From NCBI GenBank assembly GCA_031292455.1, contig JARLHC010000165.1, positions 1 to 59,173 on the forward strand: a DNA stretch of 59,173 nt, in the 5' to 3' direction. Positions 1-8,612 of this stretch are shown here, piece after piece. The translations under genes and the position numbers were made by a program. The first letter of the stretch is position 1. Every line of letters begins with the position of its first letter. Origin of the DNA: Ignavibacteriaceae bacterium (GTDB taxonomy: Bacteria > Bacteroidota > Ignavibacteria > Ignavibacteriales > Ignavibacteriaceae). The notes below the pieces were generated by a model, which saw only the letters and a program-made list of their open reading frames with translations, was not told the DNA's origin and made no database searches.

Positions 1-606
1 GACATTGGACTCCTCAACTATTTCTTTCAGAGGCTTATATCCTGAAGGTGATGCAATTGTAATATTCATTCCGACTTTTGAACATCCGTGTAGCAATGAA
101 TGCGCCATATTATTTCCGTCACCTATGTATGCCAGCTTCAGGCCTTTAAGTGTTCTTCTTTTTTCAAGTATTGTAAACAGATCGGTTAATACCTGACAGG
201 GATGATGCAGATCAGTAAGACCATTGATTACCGGAATCGAGCCGTATTTTGCAAGATCAATAACATCCTGATGATCAAATGTTCTTATCATTATCCCGCT
301 TAAATAACGGGAAAGCACCTTGGCTGTATCCGAGACACTTTCACTTTTCTTTAGCTGAAGATCATTCTGGTTAAAGTACATTCCTATACCACCAAGCTGA
401 TAAATTCCTGCTTCAAAAGAAATACGTGTCCTGGTAGACGGTTTTGAAAAGATCATCCCCAGGGTCTTCCCCTCAAGCAATTTATGAGGTTCCCCGGAAT
501 TCTGTTTCTCCTTTAGTGTTCTGCTAAGGTCGAAGATCTGATAGATCTCTTCAAGACTTAATTGATTTATCTCGATTAGGCTTTTGCCCTTCATATTAAT
601 GGCCAT
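1..606 (-). CDS. argF: Ornithine carbamoyltransferase, 3' end missing (runs off the window)
   Basis: Joins carbamoyl phosphate and ornithine to give citrulline, or runs in reverse in arginine/citrulline catabolism; cytoplasmic. Only the first 202 codons are present, from ATG at 606 to the window edge without a stop. Visible are the carbamoyl-phosphate loop SKPSTRTR (about residues 54-61), the HPCQ motif (about 135-138) and YIGDGNNMAHSLL at the start of the ornithine-binding half. The start lies 11 bp after the carbamate kinase stop on the same strand, so the two are probably co-transcribed. That pairing favours a catabolic (arcB-like) role, but the missing C-terminal half and the absence of other arginine genes in view leave the anabolic role open. 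Confidence 0.93.
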   Translation of the reverse strand, partial: MAINMKGKSLIEINQLSLEEIYQIFDLSRTLKEKQNSGEPHKLLEGKTLGMIFSKPSTRTRISFEAGIYQLGGIGMYFNQNDLQLKKSESVSDTAKVLSRYLSGIMIRTFDHQDVIDLAKYGSIPVINGLTDLHHPCQVLTDLFTILEKRRTLKGLKLAYIGDGNNMAHSLLHGCSKVGMNITIASPSGYKPLKEIVEESNV

Positions 607-617
607 AACTTATCCGT

Positions 618-1559
618 TTAGTTTGATATAATTCTTGTTCCACAATCACTTTCATTTAATTGTGTTGCCTCTGTAATAATGCTTTCTTTGCCGCCGTGTT
701 CAACAAATTCAATTGCGGCTAATATTTTTGGACCCATGCTGCCTGCAGCAAATTCCCCCTGCTCATAATATTTTTTTGATTCTGCTAGTGTCAGTACATC
801 AAGAGATATCTGATCCGGTTTATTAAAATGAATACATGCTTTAGGTACATCAGTTAAAATAAAAAAAGCATCTGCATCAATTTCAGAAGCTAAAAGAGAC
901 GATGCAAGATCTTTATCGATTACTGCTTCAATTGGTTCAATACGCCCGTTATCCATATAAATCGGTATTCCCCCTCCACCGGCAGCAATTACTATATTTC
1001 CTTCACAAGCCAATCTTTTTATTAACTCTTTATTTAAAACATCAACTGGCTTAGGAGATGCAACTACTCTCCTCCAACCCCTTTTCCTGGGATCTTCTTT
1101 AAATATCCATTTGTTCGCTTCGGCCAATTCATCGGCCTCTTCTTTAGTATAAAATGCTCCGACAGGTTTAGTAGGATTTTGAAAAGCTGGATCCTTCTTA
1201 TCTACAATAACCTGTGTGATAATTGATATCACATTTTTATTCATTCCTTTCTCTTTCAGCGTATTCCTTAATTCCTTTTCAATCATATATCCTATCCCCC
1301 CCTGTGAATCAGCAACACAAATATCCAATGGCATTTTGGGGATTTTATATTGAGTAAAACCCGCTTCATTCCTGAGTAGTATATTCCCTACCTGTGGACC
1401 ATTACCGTGTGTAATTACAAGGTTAAAACCTTTTTCAATTAAACCTACAAGATGCACCATCGTATTTTCAGTGTTTTTCTCCTGCTGTTCAATTGTACCG
1501 GCTTCATTTCCGCGTGATAATGCATTCCCGCCTAAAGCGATTACTGCTAATTTTTCCAT
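618..1559 (-). CDS. arcC: Carbamate kinase
   Basis: 313 residues, the normal family length. Carbamate kinase transfers phosphate from carbamoyl phosphate to ADP, making ATP, or runs backwards; cytoplasmic. The amino-acid-kinase fold is shown by ALGGNAL (residues 8-14), the HGNGPQVGN loop near residue 50 and the AAGGGGIP segment in the second half. It is the first gene of a two-gene minus-strand unit with ornithine carbamoyltransferase 11 bp downstream. No arginine deiminase is visible on the upstream side, so substrate could come from citrulline or from a gene outside the window. The 158 bp between this gene and aat must hold both divergent promoters; I could not recognise a convincing one. 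Confidence 0.95.
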   Translation of the reverse strand: MEKLAVIALGGNALSRGNEAGTIEQQEKNTENTMVHLVGLIEKGFNLVITHGNGPQVGNILLRNEAGFTQYKIPKMPLDICVADSQGGIGYMIEKELRNTLKEKGMNKNVISIITQVIVDKKDPAFQNPTKPVGAFYTKEEADELAEANKWIFKEDPRKRGWRRVVASPKPVDVLNKELIKRLACEGNIVIAAGGGGIPIYMDNGRIEPIEAVIDKDLASSLLASEIDADAFFILTDVPKACIHFNKPDQISLDVLTLAESKKYYEQGEFAAGSMGPKILAAIEFVEHGGKESIITEATQLNESDCGTRIISN

Positions 1560-1717
1560 TGATTGATCTAAAAATATAATGAATAAAATTTTTGAAAATT
1601 AAGTATTAAATTTAATATCTAAAAACCTGAAAAACTAATTATATCCGCCTGGAATAGTCCTTAAACAATTTCATTTCCCGTATACAATTCAACAAACTGG
1701 TTATTTGCATATATTTA

Positions 1718-2335
1718 ATGGTAATAGATTTATTTATGAGTGACAAACCCTTAAATATTAAAGAACTTTTGCTTCCCGACAATATGCTTCGGATGTACGC
1801 TACTGGCGCATTCCCTATGGCTGATGATAAAAACGGTGAAATACTTTGGTACCGGCCGGAAATTAGAACAATAATTCCTGTCGGAAATTATAATATTCCG
1901 CGCTCATTAAAAAAATATCTTCAGACTGCAGCATTTGAATTTAAAATGGATACCGATTTTTTATCAGTCGTAAATGGCTGCGCCGACAGGGAATCAACAT
2001 GGATATCAGATGAATTAATTGAAGCATATCTGCGGCTGTATAAAAGGAAACATATTCATAGTATTGAGGTCTGGCAGAGCGGTAAATTGGTCGGGGGCCT
2101 TTATGGCATTGTATTCAGAGGAGCGTTTTTTGGTGAATCTATGTTCTCTAAAGTACCACAGGCTTCCAAAGCAGCGCTCTCATATTTACTTCAACATCTT
2201 AAGGAAAAAGATTTCGTTTTACTGGATGTGCAGTATATTACTCCCCATCTAAAAATGTTCGGAGCAGTTCAAATATCCTTTGAGGAATATGAGGATTTAT
2301 TAAAAACTGCTTATATTCGAAATTGTGAATTCTGA
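1718..2335 (+). CDS. aat: Leucyl/phenylalanyl-tRNA-protein transferase
   Basis: Adds Leu or Phe from aminoacyl-tRNA to the N-terminus of proteins that begin with Arg or Lys, marking them for the N-degron pathway (ClpS/ClpAP in E. coli). The sequence follows the family along its length: YATGAFPMAD and ILWYRPEIR near the start, STWISDELIEAY, HSIEVWQSGKLVGGLYGI, FFGESMFSK and LLDVQYITPHLKMFGA. 205 residues. A second in-frame ATG at 1736 could be the true start, since neither ATG has a clear ribosome site and family alignment begins after both. Stands alone on the plus strand, 11 bp from the convergent M24 peptidase gene. Confidence 0.93.
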   Translation: MVIDLFMSDKPLNIKELLLPDNMLRMYATGAFPMADDKNGEILWYRPEIRTIIPVGNYNIPRSLKKYLQTAAFEFKMDTDFLSVVNGCADRESTWISDELIEAYLRLYKRKHIHSIEVWQSGKLVGGLYGIVFRGAFFGESMFSKVPQASKAALSYLLQHLKEKDFVLLDVQYITPHLKMFGAVQISFEEYEDLLKTAYIRNCEF

Positions 2336-2346
2336 TCTAATTTACC

Positions 2347-3537
2347 TCAGCTTTTTATAAGATACAATTCCTTCTGAGGCTTTGAGATGAACCTGCATCC
2401 ATCTTTTGTCACCAGAACTTCTTCTTCAATAGTTGCTACTCCGTAATCCTTAATAGGTAATCTGGGTTCAATAGTATAAACCTGTGATTCTTCTACTTTC
2501 ATATATGGTATCGTACCGTATCGCTCCCATCTGGGAAACAAGCCGCATCCACCGTCATGAGCAATCCTCCCTACCTGGTGTCCTAATCCATGCGGATATT
2601 CCTCATACCCATTCTCAACAATGTAATTTCTCGCAATATCATCCATCTCGTATCCCATAACACCAGGCTTTATTTTTTCAGCTACCTTCTGAATTGAATC
2701 CCTTATTACGTTAAAACCTCGAATGACTTCTGCAGGAGCTTTATCTTCACCATCTTTTAAGAAGTACCATGTTCTTTGAAGATCAGAGCAGTATCCGTTT
2801 ATCTTCACCCCAAAATCTATATTCAGAACATGCCCTTTTTGTATAGTACGTTTTGTGGGCTCAGCATGAGCACCTGCGGATTCCGGCCCTGTAAATACCG
2901 CGGGGCATTGATCTTCCTCCCACGCTGTTTCCAAACCTTTCGATTTTACTATGCTTAACATGAAATCAGCCACTTCTTTCTCTGTCATTCCGGGTTTCAT
3001 AAACCCGGTTACTTTGTCATAAATTGCTAGTGTCGTATTGACCGCTTCTGCCATATTGGCAATTTCAGTCGGCGATTTTCTGCCTCTTAACGCAGAAATA
3101 ATTTCCTCCGAAGAAACCAGCTTATCAGCATAGACTGTTCCTTTAATATAATCCGTCAGAATTAAATACATTCCATGTGTAAGCCCATCTGCTATGTTTG
3201 AATTCTTTGAATAGTTAATTGCAATAGATTTGGGCTTCTTATTATTTAACATATTAAAAAGCGGTCCTTTAATTGATTGAACATAACCCGTAATGTCTTT
3301 ATATATCCCCTTTGCTTCCATATTCGCCTTATCAAGTGATCCAAGAATTGCAGAATACGATCCGTCTCTGCAAATAGTAAAAGCAGATTCCCATGTAACA
3401 TTAGTACCTACTATTACATCCATAACCGGATCTTTTGAATATGCGCTCTCCCTAACAAATGTAATCCACATATCAATATTCTTTTCATTAAGAATTTTAA
3501 CGGCCTGCTGAATTTTCTCTTCTATTATCCTGTTCAT
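2347..3537 (-). CDS. M24-family aminopeptidase (Xaa-Pro type)
   Basis: 396 residues: an N-terminal creatinase-like domain (about 1-150) and a C-terminal pita-bread metallopeptidase domain (about 155-390). The five metal ligands are all present: D241 and D252 (NIDFG and CSDLQRT), H320 (HGLGHQVG), E357 (TIEPRL) and E371/E372 (IEEEVLV). Members remove an N-terminal residue before proline from peptides or split Xaa-Pro dipeptides; the sequence does not decide between aminopeptidase P and prolidase. There is no signal peptide, so it acts in the cytoplasm. It is monocistronic, with a Bacteroidota-like promoter candidate just upstream. Confidence 0.9.
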   Translation of the reverse strand: MNRIIEEKIQQAVKILNEKNIDMWITFVRESAYSKDPVMDVIVGTNVTWESAFTICRDGSYSAILGSLDKANMEAKGIYKDITGYVQSIKGPLFNMLNNKKPKSIAINYSKNSNIADGLTHGMYLILTDYIKGTVYADKLVSSEEIISALRGRKSPTEIANMAEAVNTTLAIYDKVTGFMKPGMTEKEVADFMLSIVKSKGLETAWEEDQCPAVFTGPESAGAHAEPTKRTIQKGHVLNIDFGVKINGYCSDLQRTWYFLKDGEDKAPAEVIRGFNVIRDSIQKVAEKIKPGVMGYEMDDIARNYIVENGYEEYPHGLGHQVGRIAHDGGCGLFPRWERYGTIPYMKVEESQVYTIEPRLPIKDYGVATIEEEVLVTKDGCRFISKPQKELYLIKS

Positions 3538-3560
3538 TTATTACTCCAATTATTTCATGT

Positions 3561-3592
3561 CAAAAATAGGAATTCCATCCCTTAACCTCAAT
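3561..3592 (-). promoter_or_regulatory. Candidate Bacteroidota-type promoter for the M24 peptidase gene
   Basis: Read on the minus strand: TATTTTTG (3568-3561) fits the -7 consensus TAnnTTTG exactly, and ATTG (3592-3589) fits the -33 TTTG with one mismatch at a 20 bp spacing. It sits 23 bp before the ATG at 3537. Confidence 0.5.
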
Positions 3593-3629
3593 TATTTCAA
3601 TATGATCTGCAGTATTATTGAAAATTCCG

Positions 3630-3663
3630 TTTGATTTAGTTACTATTAGCATAGATAATTTTC
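3630..3663 (+). promoter_or_regulatory. Weak promoter candidate for the AmmeMemoRadiSam operon
   Basis: TTTG at 3630-3633 and TAATTTTC at 3656-3663 (one mismatch to TAnnTTTG), separated by 22 bp, slightly longer than usual. It would start transcription only a few bases before the ATG at 3675. Nothing better is seen in the 137 bp gap. Confidence 0.3.
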
Positions 3664-3674
3664 TTTGGTTCACT

Positions 3675-4922
3675 ATGAACGATAATAATCTTTCCCGCCG
3701 TAATTTTCTTATTAATCTATCCAGGTATGGAATAATTTTAGGCGGTTCATCGTTAATCCTTTCTAAAGCTTCTGGTATAGAGAACCTCACTAAGTATATA
3801 AATTCAAGAATACTTTATGACTACAAAGATGATCTCTATAAGAATGCTCCGGTTGCAAGGTACTGGACATCAACTATCTTAAAAAAAACTGAGTGCAGTT
3901 CATGCCATTCCTCCGGTGAAATAAATGAAAAATCTCATAATCACAAAGAAAAAACGGTTAAATGTTTACTCTGTGCGCAAGGTTGCCTGATCAAAGAAAA
4001 TGACCGGGGAAAGTGCCGGGGAAGAATAAATCTTAAAGGCGAGCTCCGTTCACTCGTATACGGACGACCTATTGCAATTCACATAGATCCTATTGAAAAA
4101 AAACCCTTTTACCATTTCCTCCCTGGCTCTCAGGCCTATTCTCTTGCAACTGCAGGATGCCCGCTCTCCTGCCTTTTCTGCCAGAATTGGGAAATTTCTC
4201 AATCAAGTCCAGAAGATAATCCGGTTAAATACACTCCACCAATTGATATCGTTAATAATTCTAAACAAAATAATGTTCCGGTTATTGCTTTTACCTACAA
4301 TGAACCTACTACTTTTTTTGAATATATGGTTAACATAGCACAGGAAGCAAAGAAACATAACATCAGATCAGTTCTTGTGAGCTGCGGGTTTATGAATCCT
4401 GAACCACTGAATGAATTATGCTCCGTCCTCGATGCTATCAAAATCGACTTGAAGGGTTATAGTGAATATTTTTACAATAAAGTCTGCAATGCTTCTTTAA
4501 GCCCTGTCCTTCGTACTATTAAACAAATAGCTAAAAGTAAAACACATCTTGAAATAGTCAATCTGGTTGTTCCTACATTGAATGATTCGGATAAAATGAT
4601 GTCGGGACTGGTAGATTGGATCGCGGGTGAAGTTGGTTTTGATGTCCCCGTTCACTTTACACGGTTTCACCCTGACTATAAGTTATTGAACCTCCCCCCG
4701 ACACCAATAGCAACATTAGAACACATTAGAAATTTGGCAATGAGTAAAGGATTACATTATGCGTTTGTAGGAAATGTACCCGGTCATGAAGGAAATAATT
4801 CATACTGCCCGTCTTGCAAAAAAGCTGTAATTAAAAGAAGTAATTTCTTTGTAACTGAAAATAATGTTATCAATGGTAAATGTGCATTCTGTAAAACAAC
4901 AATTGCGGGAGTATGGAAATGA
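3675..4922 (+). CDS. amrS: AmmeMemoRadiSam-type radical SAM enzyme with Tat signal
   Basis: 415 residues from ATG 3675. I chose this start because it begins directly before a Tat signal: SRRNFL at residues 7-12, then a hydrophobic stretch to about residue 30. An upstream in-frame ATG at 3618 would bury the signal. The radical SAM cluster motif is C162-x3-C166-x2-C169 (GCPLSCLFC). Extra cysteines lie before it (C74, C77, and C97, C100, C104, C114 in CLLCAQGC and GKC), and a C-terminal CPSC...CAFC pair looks like a zinc ribbon. The closest family is the radical SAM member of the three-part AmmeMemoRadiSam group, whose chemistry I cannot name. Its stop overlaps the next gene's start (ATGA). An exported, folded Fe-S radical SAM enzyme would be unusual, as SAM and electron donors are cytoplasmic. 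Confidence 0.88.
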   Translation: MNDNNLSRRNFLINLSRYGIILGGSSLILSKASGIENLTKYINSRILYDYKDDLYKNAPVARYWTSTILKKTECSSCHSSGEINEKSHNHKEKTVKCLLCAQGCLIKENDRGKCRGRINLKGELRSLVYGRPIAIHIDPIEKKPFYHFLPGSQAYSLATAGCPLSCLFCQNWEISQSSPEDNPVKYTPPIDIVNNSKQNNVPVIAFTYNEPTTFFEYMVNIAQEAKKHNIRSVLVSCGFMNPEPLNELCSVLDAIKIDLKGYSEYFYNKVCNASLSPVLRTIKQIAKSKTHLEIVNLVVPTLNDSDKMMSGLVDWIAGEVGFDVPVHFTRFHPDYKLLNLPPTPIATLEHIRNLAMSKGLHYAFVGNVPGHEGNNSYCPSCKKAVIKRSNFFVTENNVINGKCAFCKTTIAGVWK

Positions 4923-6451
4923 AACCATTTTCTATTAAGATTTCAATTGTTATCCTTTTATGTGTCTGCTTTTCGAACTGCAAAAGTCAGACGGAAGAAT
5001 CGTTAATAAGGAACCCGGCTGTTGCAGGAAAATTTTACCCTGCTGACTCTTTAAAACTTAGAAATGCACTTAAATATTTTTTCATGGATGCTGTCCCCGG
5101 TGGTAATTCTATCCCTCTGGCAATTATCACCCCTCATGCAGGATATTTGTATTCAGGACAGATTGCTGCGGATGCATTTAATCAGACAAAAAATTTTGAC
5201 TATGACATTATAGTGATTCTTGGAACTAACCACACTACGGCAGGGTTCAATAAAATATCCGTTTACCCGAAAGGCGGTTTCCGTACTCCACTTGGTATAG
5301 CCCATATCGATCAGGAAATCACAGAACAGCTTATTAAAAATGATCCTGACTGCGTCTCCGATATTGGCCCCCATGAATCTGAACATTCTGTTGAGGTAGA
5401 GATTCCATTTATTCAGTACTTATTCCCAAAGGTAAAAATAGTTCCTGTTATAATAGGTACTGATGATCCTGACCTATGTATAAAATTCGGCAAAGCACTT
5501 GCAGGAATATTAAAGGATAAAAAGGCCTTGATCGTCGCAAGTTCTGATCTGTCCCATTATCCCAAATATGAAGATGCTGTGAGCACCGATAAGAGTACTC
5601 TTAATGTTATTAAATCAATGAATACATTAGACATTCGACAAGAATTATACAAAAAATTAAACTCAGGGATCCCATCCTTGGTAACATGTGCCTGCGGCGA
5701 AGGGCCAATATTAACAGTTGTTACTGCAGTTAAAGAGTTAGGAGGAAATAATGTTTCAATAATAAGCTATGCCAATTCAGGAATTACTCTTTTAGGCGAT
5801 AAAGAAAGAGTAGTAGGTTATAGCGCTATTGCCTTTTATAAGACAGATCAGAATATAAAAATCGCTGATAAGTTTATCGAAAATATATCCGATCATCCAG
5901 GTAAAGATTTAGATTCATTGGATAAAGTTTCACTCCTTAAACTTGCACGCAGGTCAATAGAGCAATATCTGGCTTCTGAAACCCTTCCTCTTCCAAGGAA
6001 TTTATCTCCCGGTATGAATTTCAATAGAGGTGCATTTGTGACAATAAAAAAACAAGGAGAACTGCGTGGATGTGTCGGTAGCATGTCAGAATCTCTCCCG
6101 CTTTATGCAGTTGTAGGAAGGATGGCCCTGCAAGCTGCTTTTAATGATAACAGGTTTCATCCTCTTGAGCCCTATGAATTGTCACAGGTTAAGTTTGAAA
6201 TTTCAGTGCTCACTCCCATGATTAAAATTAATAGTATTGATGATATCGTCCTTGGGCGAGATGGTGTTTTATTAAAAAAAGGGAACAAGCAAGCAGTCTT
6301 TTTACCTCAGGTTGCAACAGAACAAAAGTGGAATATGGACCAATTCCTCACTCAGCTTTGCTATAAAGCAGGGCTCAATGCCAATGATTGGAAAACTGCA
6401 ACGCTCTATACATTCAGGGCCGAAGTTTTCAGTGAAGAAGACTTCCAGTAA
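4919..6451 (+). CDS. MEMO1-AMMECR1 fusion lipoprotein (AmmeMemoRadiSam proteins B and A)
   Basis: 510 residues from ATG 4919, which gives an ATGA overlap with the radical SAM gene; ATG 4913 is the alternative. A short lipoprotein signal ends at C21 (CFSNC). Residues about 30-310 form a MEMO1 domain, a relative of LigB-type extradiol dioxygenases: TPHAGY (H73), GTNH (H105), SSDLSHY (H213) and TCACGEG (C257, C259) match the positions of the histidines and cysteine that bind metal in human MEMO1. Residues about 335-510 form an AMMECR1 domain with the hallmark LRGCVGS (382-388). In many genomes these are two separate genes; here they are one membrane-anchored chain. If the signal is real, both domains sit outside the cytoplasm, matching the Tat signal on the preceding enzyme. 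The reaction is unknown to me. Confidence 0.9.
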   Translation: MKPFSIKISIVILLCVCFSNCKSQTEESLIRNPAVAGKFYPADSLKLRNALKYFFMDAVPGGNSIPLAIITPHAGYLYSGQIAADAFNQTKNFDYDIIVILGTNHTTAGFNKISVYPKGGFRTPLGIAHIDQEITEQLIKNDPDCVSDIGPHESEHSVEVEIPFIQYLFPKVKIVPVIIGTDDPDLCIKFGKALAGILKDKKALIVASSDLSHYPKYEDAVSTDKSTLNVIKSMNTLDIRQELYKKLNSGIPSLVTCACGEGPILTVVTAVKELGGNNVSIISYANSGITLLGDKERVVGYSAIAFYKTDQNIKIADKFIENISDHPGKDLDSLDKVSLLKLARRSIEQYLASETLPLPRNLSPGMNFNRGAFVTIKKQGELRGCVGSMSESLPLYAVVGRMALQAAFNDNRFHPLEPYELSQVKFEISVLTPMIKINSIDDIVLGRDGVLLKKGNKQAVFLPQVATEQKWNMDQFLTQLCYKAGLNANDWKTATLYTFRAEVFSEEDFQ

Positions 6452-8601
6452 TGACTTCATTCTCCCAAATGAAAGTTCAGATATTTATCTTTTTAACAGG
6501 CTTTATTTCTATACTGGGACAGATTGTACTCCTTCGCGAACTTAATGTTGCTTTCCGGGGAATCGAACTTGTCTATATTTTAGCGTTTAGTACATGGCTT
6601 ATTGGAACAGCGGTTGGAGTCTCCATAGGTAAACGAAGCTATGTTCCCCCGGAAAGCAGAATAATTATTCTGTTCTTAATAAGCGGGTTACTTTTCCCTC
6701 TGGAACTGTTCATAATCAGAAACCTTCAATTTATCTTTGGAGGGATTACCGGGGCATACCTTCCTTTCGGTAAACAGATCATCTCAATGATTGTCGCGCT
6801 GTTCCCTGTAAGTCTATTGATGGGAATCCTCTTTCAGTGGATTGCTAAAAGGATTGCTTTATTAGGGAAAACATTGGCTGAAGCTTATTCTTTGGAAAGC
6901 TTTGGCGGATTATTAGGAGGTGCAGTATCATCTTTATTAATAATGGCAGGTTTGCAAAATTTTGAAATTATGCTTATTTGCAGCATTGTATGCCTTGCTG
7001 TATTTGCTCTTGAAAATATTCGTTACAGATACACAGTATTTGCAATATTGCTTATACTGGTCATTGGATCTATTCTATGCAGCAGATCAATGGATAATTG
7101 GACGACCTCGGAAGGTTTTGGAAAAACGGTTGAATCTTTAGACACGCCTTATAATAGAATTACAATTGCGTCTTCATATAACCAGCTTTCCCTATTTGAA
7201 GATAATGCACTCTCCTACGAATCTGAAACTTTTGATGCCGAAGAGTTTGTCCAGCTTGCTTCTCTTCAAGCGAAAAATACCGCCAATGTCTTGATATTGG
7301 GTGGGGGATATAAAGGAATAGTCGAACAGCTCAATAAACTCCATCCTTCCAAAATTGATTATGTCGAATACAACAGAAAGATGTATCTGTTTATCAGAGA
7401 TAATTTGCCTGAAAAACTTAGGAACTCTTTAAATTCAGATAAATTAAATATTGTTTTTGAAGATCCTCGATTATATCTTAAACACAATGTTAGTTATGAT
7501 ATTATACTTTCGGGTATGCCTGAACCTTCATCCGGCCAAACCAGCCGCTTTTATACACTGGAATTCTTTAGGGAATTATCATCACGTCTTAATAAAAAGG
7601 GAATCTTTGCTTTTCAATTGCCTTCTTCTGAAAACTTCTGGCCTATTGCTTTGCAGAAAAGAAATGCCAGTATCTATAATTCATTAAAAGCTATATTCAA
7701 TTTTGTCATAGTTCTTCCTGGTACATCTAATATTTTCATAACTTCCAATTCCCCATTAATTCATGACCCTGTGATATTATCAGCAATACTTCAGTCACGA
7801 GGGATTCAGAATAAGTTGGTAACTCCCGAATATGTTAATTACATTTATACTAATGACAGGTTCAATGAAATCTCTTTATTGCTGAACGATACTACCGTAC
7901 AATTAAATAATGATACAAAACCCGTTTGTTATCAGTATACTTTGACTATCTGGCTTTCGAAATTCTTTCCTGGTTTGTCTGGTTGGGATCTTTCTATTAA
8001 AAAGTTAATGGAAACTTTTATGTTCAAAATATCCATGGGATCCATGGGATTCCTGCTATTTGTCATCATACTTGTTGGTAGAATATGGAAATCTTTTAGT
8101 CGTTCTTTAATTGTATTTATATCCGGATTCCAGGGAATGGTCTTAGAAATTATTCTATTGCTCAATTATCAGATGCATAATGGAATTTTATTTCAGAATA
8201 TAGGGTTCCTGATAATGGGATTCATGCTTGGACTTGCATCAGGAGCCTGGCTAATTAATAAATTGATAAAGAAGTATATTGGATTGTTATTAATTACATC
8301 CTCGATAATTATTTTTTTACTAGTTGGAGTATTATTAACTGAAGGATATATAAATGGATTCTTTAGCTCCCTCCTATTCCTTGTGATTTCTGGATTCCTT
8401 ACCTCAGGAATTTTTGCTTATGCTACAAGGTACAGTGTTAAAGATCAGAAAAGGATTATTTCGCCTTTATATTCTGCGGATATTTTGGGTGGAGTCGCTG
8501 GATCTCTACTAGCAAATTTTATTCTTATTCCACTACTTGGATTCGGAATTTCAGCACAGGTAATGGCTTTTCCTTCTCTTCTTCTCTTTTTCTTCTTATA
8601 G
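6451..8601 (+). CDS. Polytopic membrane protein with spermidine-synthase-like methyl/aminopropyltransferase domain
   Basis: 716 residues. The first ~210 hold about six or seven membrane helices, residues ~225-430 a Rossmann domain, and ~505-716 several more helices: the fused MFS/spermidine-synthase layout. SAM-type binding features are LILGGGYKG (281-289), IDYVEYNR (302-309) and EDPRLYL (337-343). At the place where spermidine synthases carry D[ST]SDP, this protein has SGMPEPSSG (354-362), so the catalytic aspartate is not conserved and a putrescine reaction is doubtful. The start codon shares one base with the preceding stop (TAATG), so it is translationally coupled to the MEMO1-AMMECR1 gene and probably belongs to the same system. 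It ends 11 bp from a convergent gene. Confidence 0.82.
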   Translation: MTSFSQMKVQIFIFLTGFISILGQIVLLRELNVAFRGIELVYILAFSTWLIGTAVGVSIGKRSYVPPESRIIILFLISGLLFPLELFIIRNLQFIFGGITGAYLPFGKQIISMIVALFPVSLLMGILFQWIAKRIALLGKTLAEAYSLESFGGLLGGAVSSLLIMAGLQNFEIMLICSIVCLAVFALENIRYRYTVFAILLILVIGSILCSRSMDNWTTSEGFGKTVESLDTPYNRITIASSYNQLSLFEDNALSYESETFDAEEFVQLASLQAKNTANVLILGGGYKGIVEQLNKLHPSKIDYVEYNRKMYLFIRDNLPEKLRNSLNSDKLNIVFEDPRLYLKHNVSYDIILSGMPEPSSGQTSRFYTLEFFRELSSRLNKKGIFAFQLPSSENFWPIALQKRNASIYNSLKAIFNFVIVLPGTSNIFITSNSPLIHDPVILSAILQSRGIQNKLVTPEYVNYIYTNDRFNEISLLLNDTTVQLNNDTKPVCYQYTLTIWLSKFFPGLSGWDLSIKKLMETFMFKISMGSMGFLLFVIILVGRIWKSFSRSLIVFISGFQGMVLEIILLLNYQMHNGILFQNIGFLIMGFMLGLASGAWLINKLIKKYIGLLLITSSIIIFLLVGVLLTEGYINGFFSSLLFLVISGFLTSGIFAYATRYSVKDQKRIISPLYSADILGGVAGSLLANFILIPLLGFGISAQVMAFPSLLLFFFL

Positions 8602-8612
8602 TTCAATCGGCT

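Noticed and set aside
3618-3674. Upstream ATG of the radical SAM gene
   Set aside because: It adds 19 residues in front of a complete Tat signal; ATG 3675 fits signal placement.
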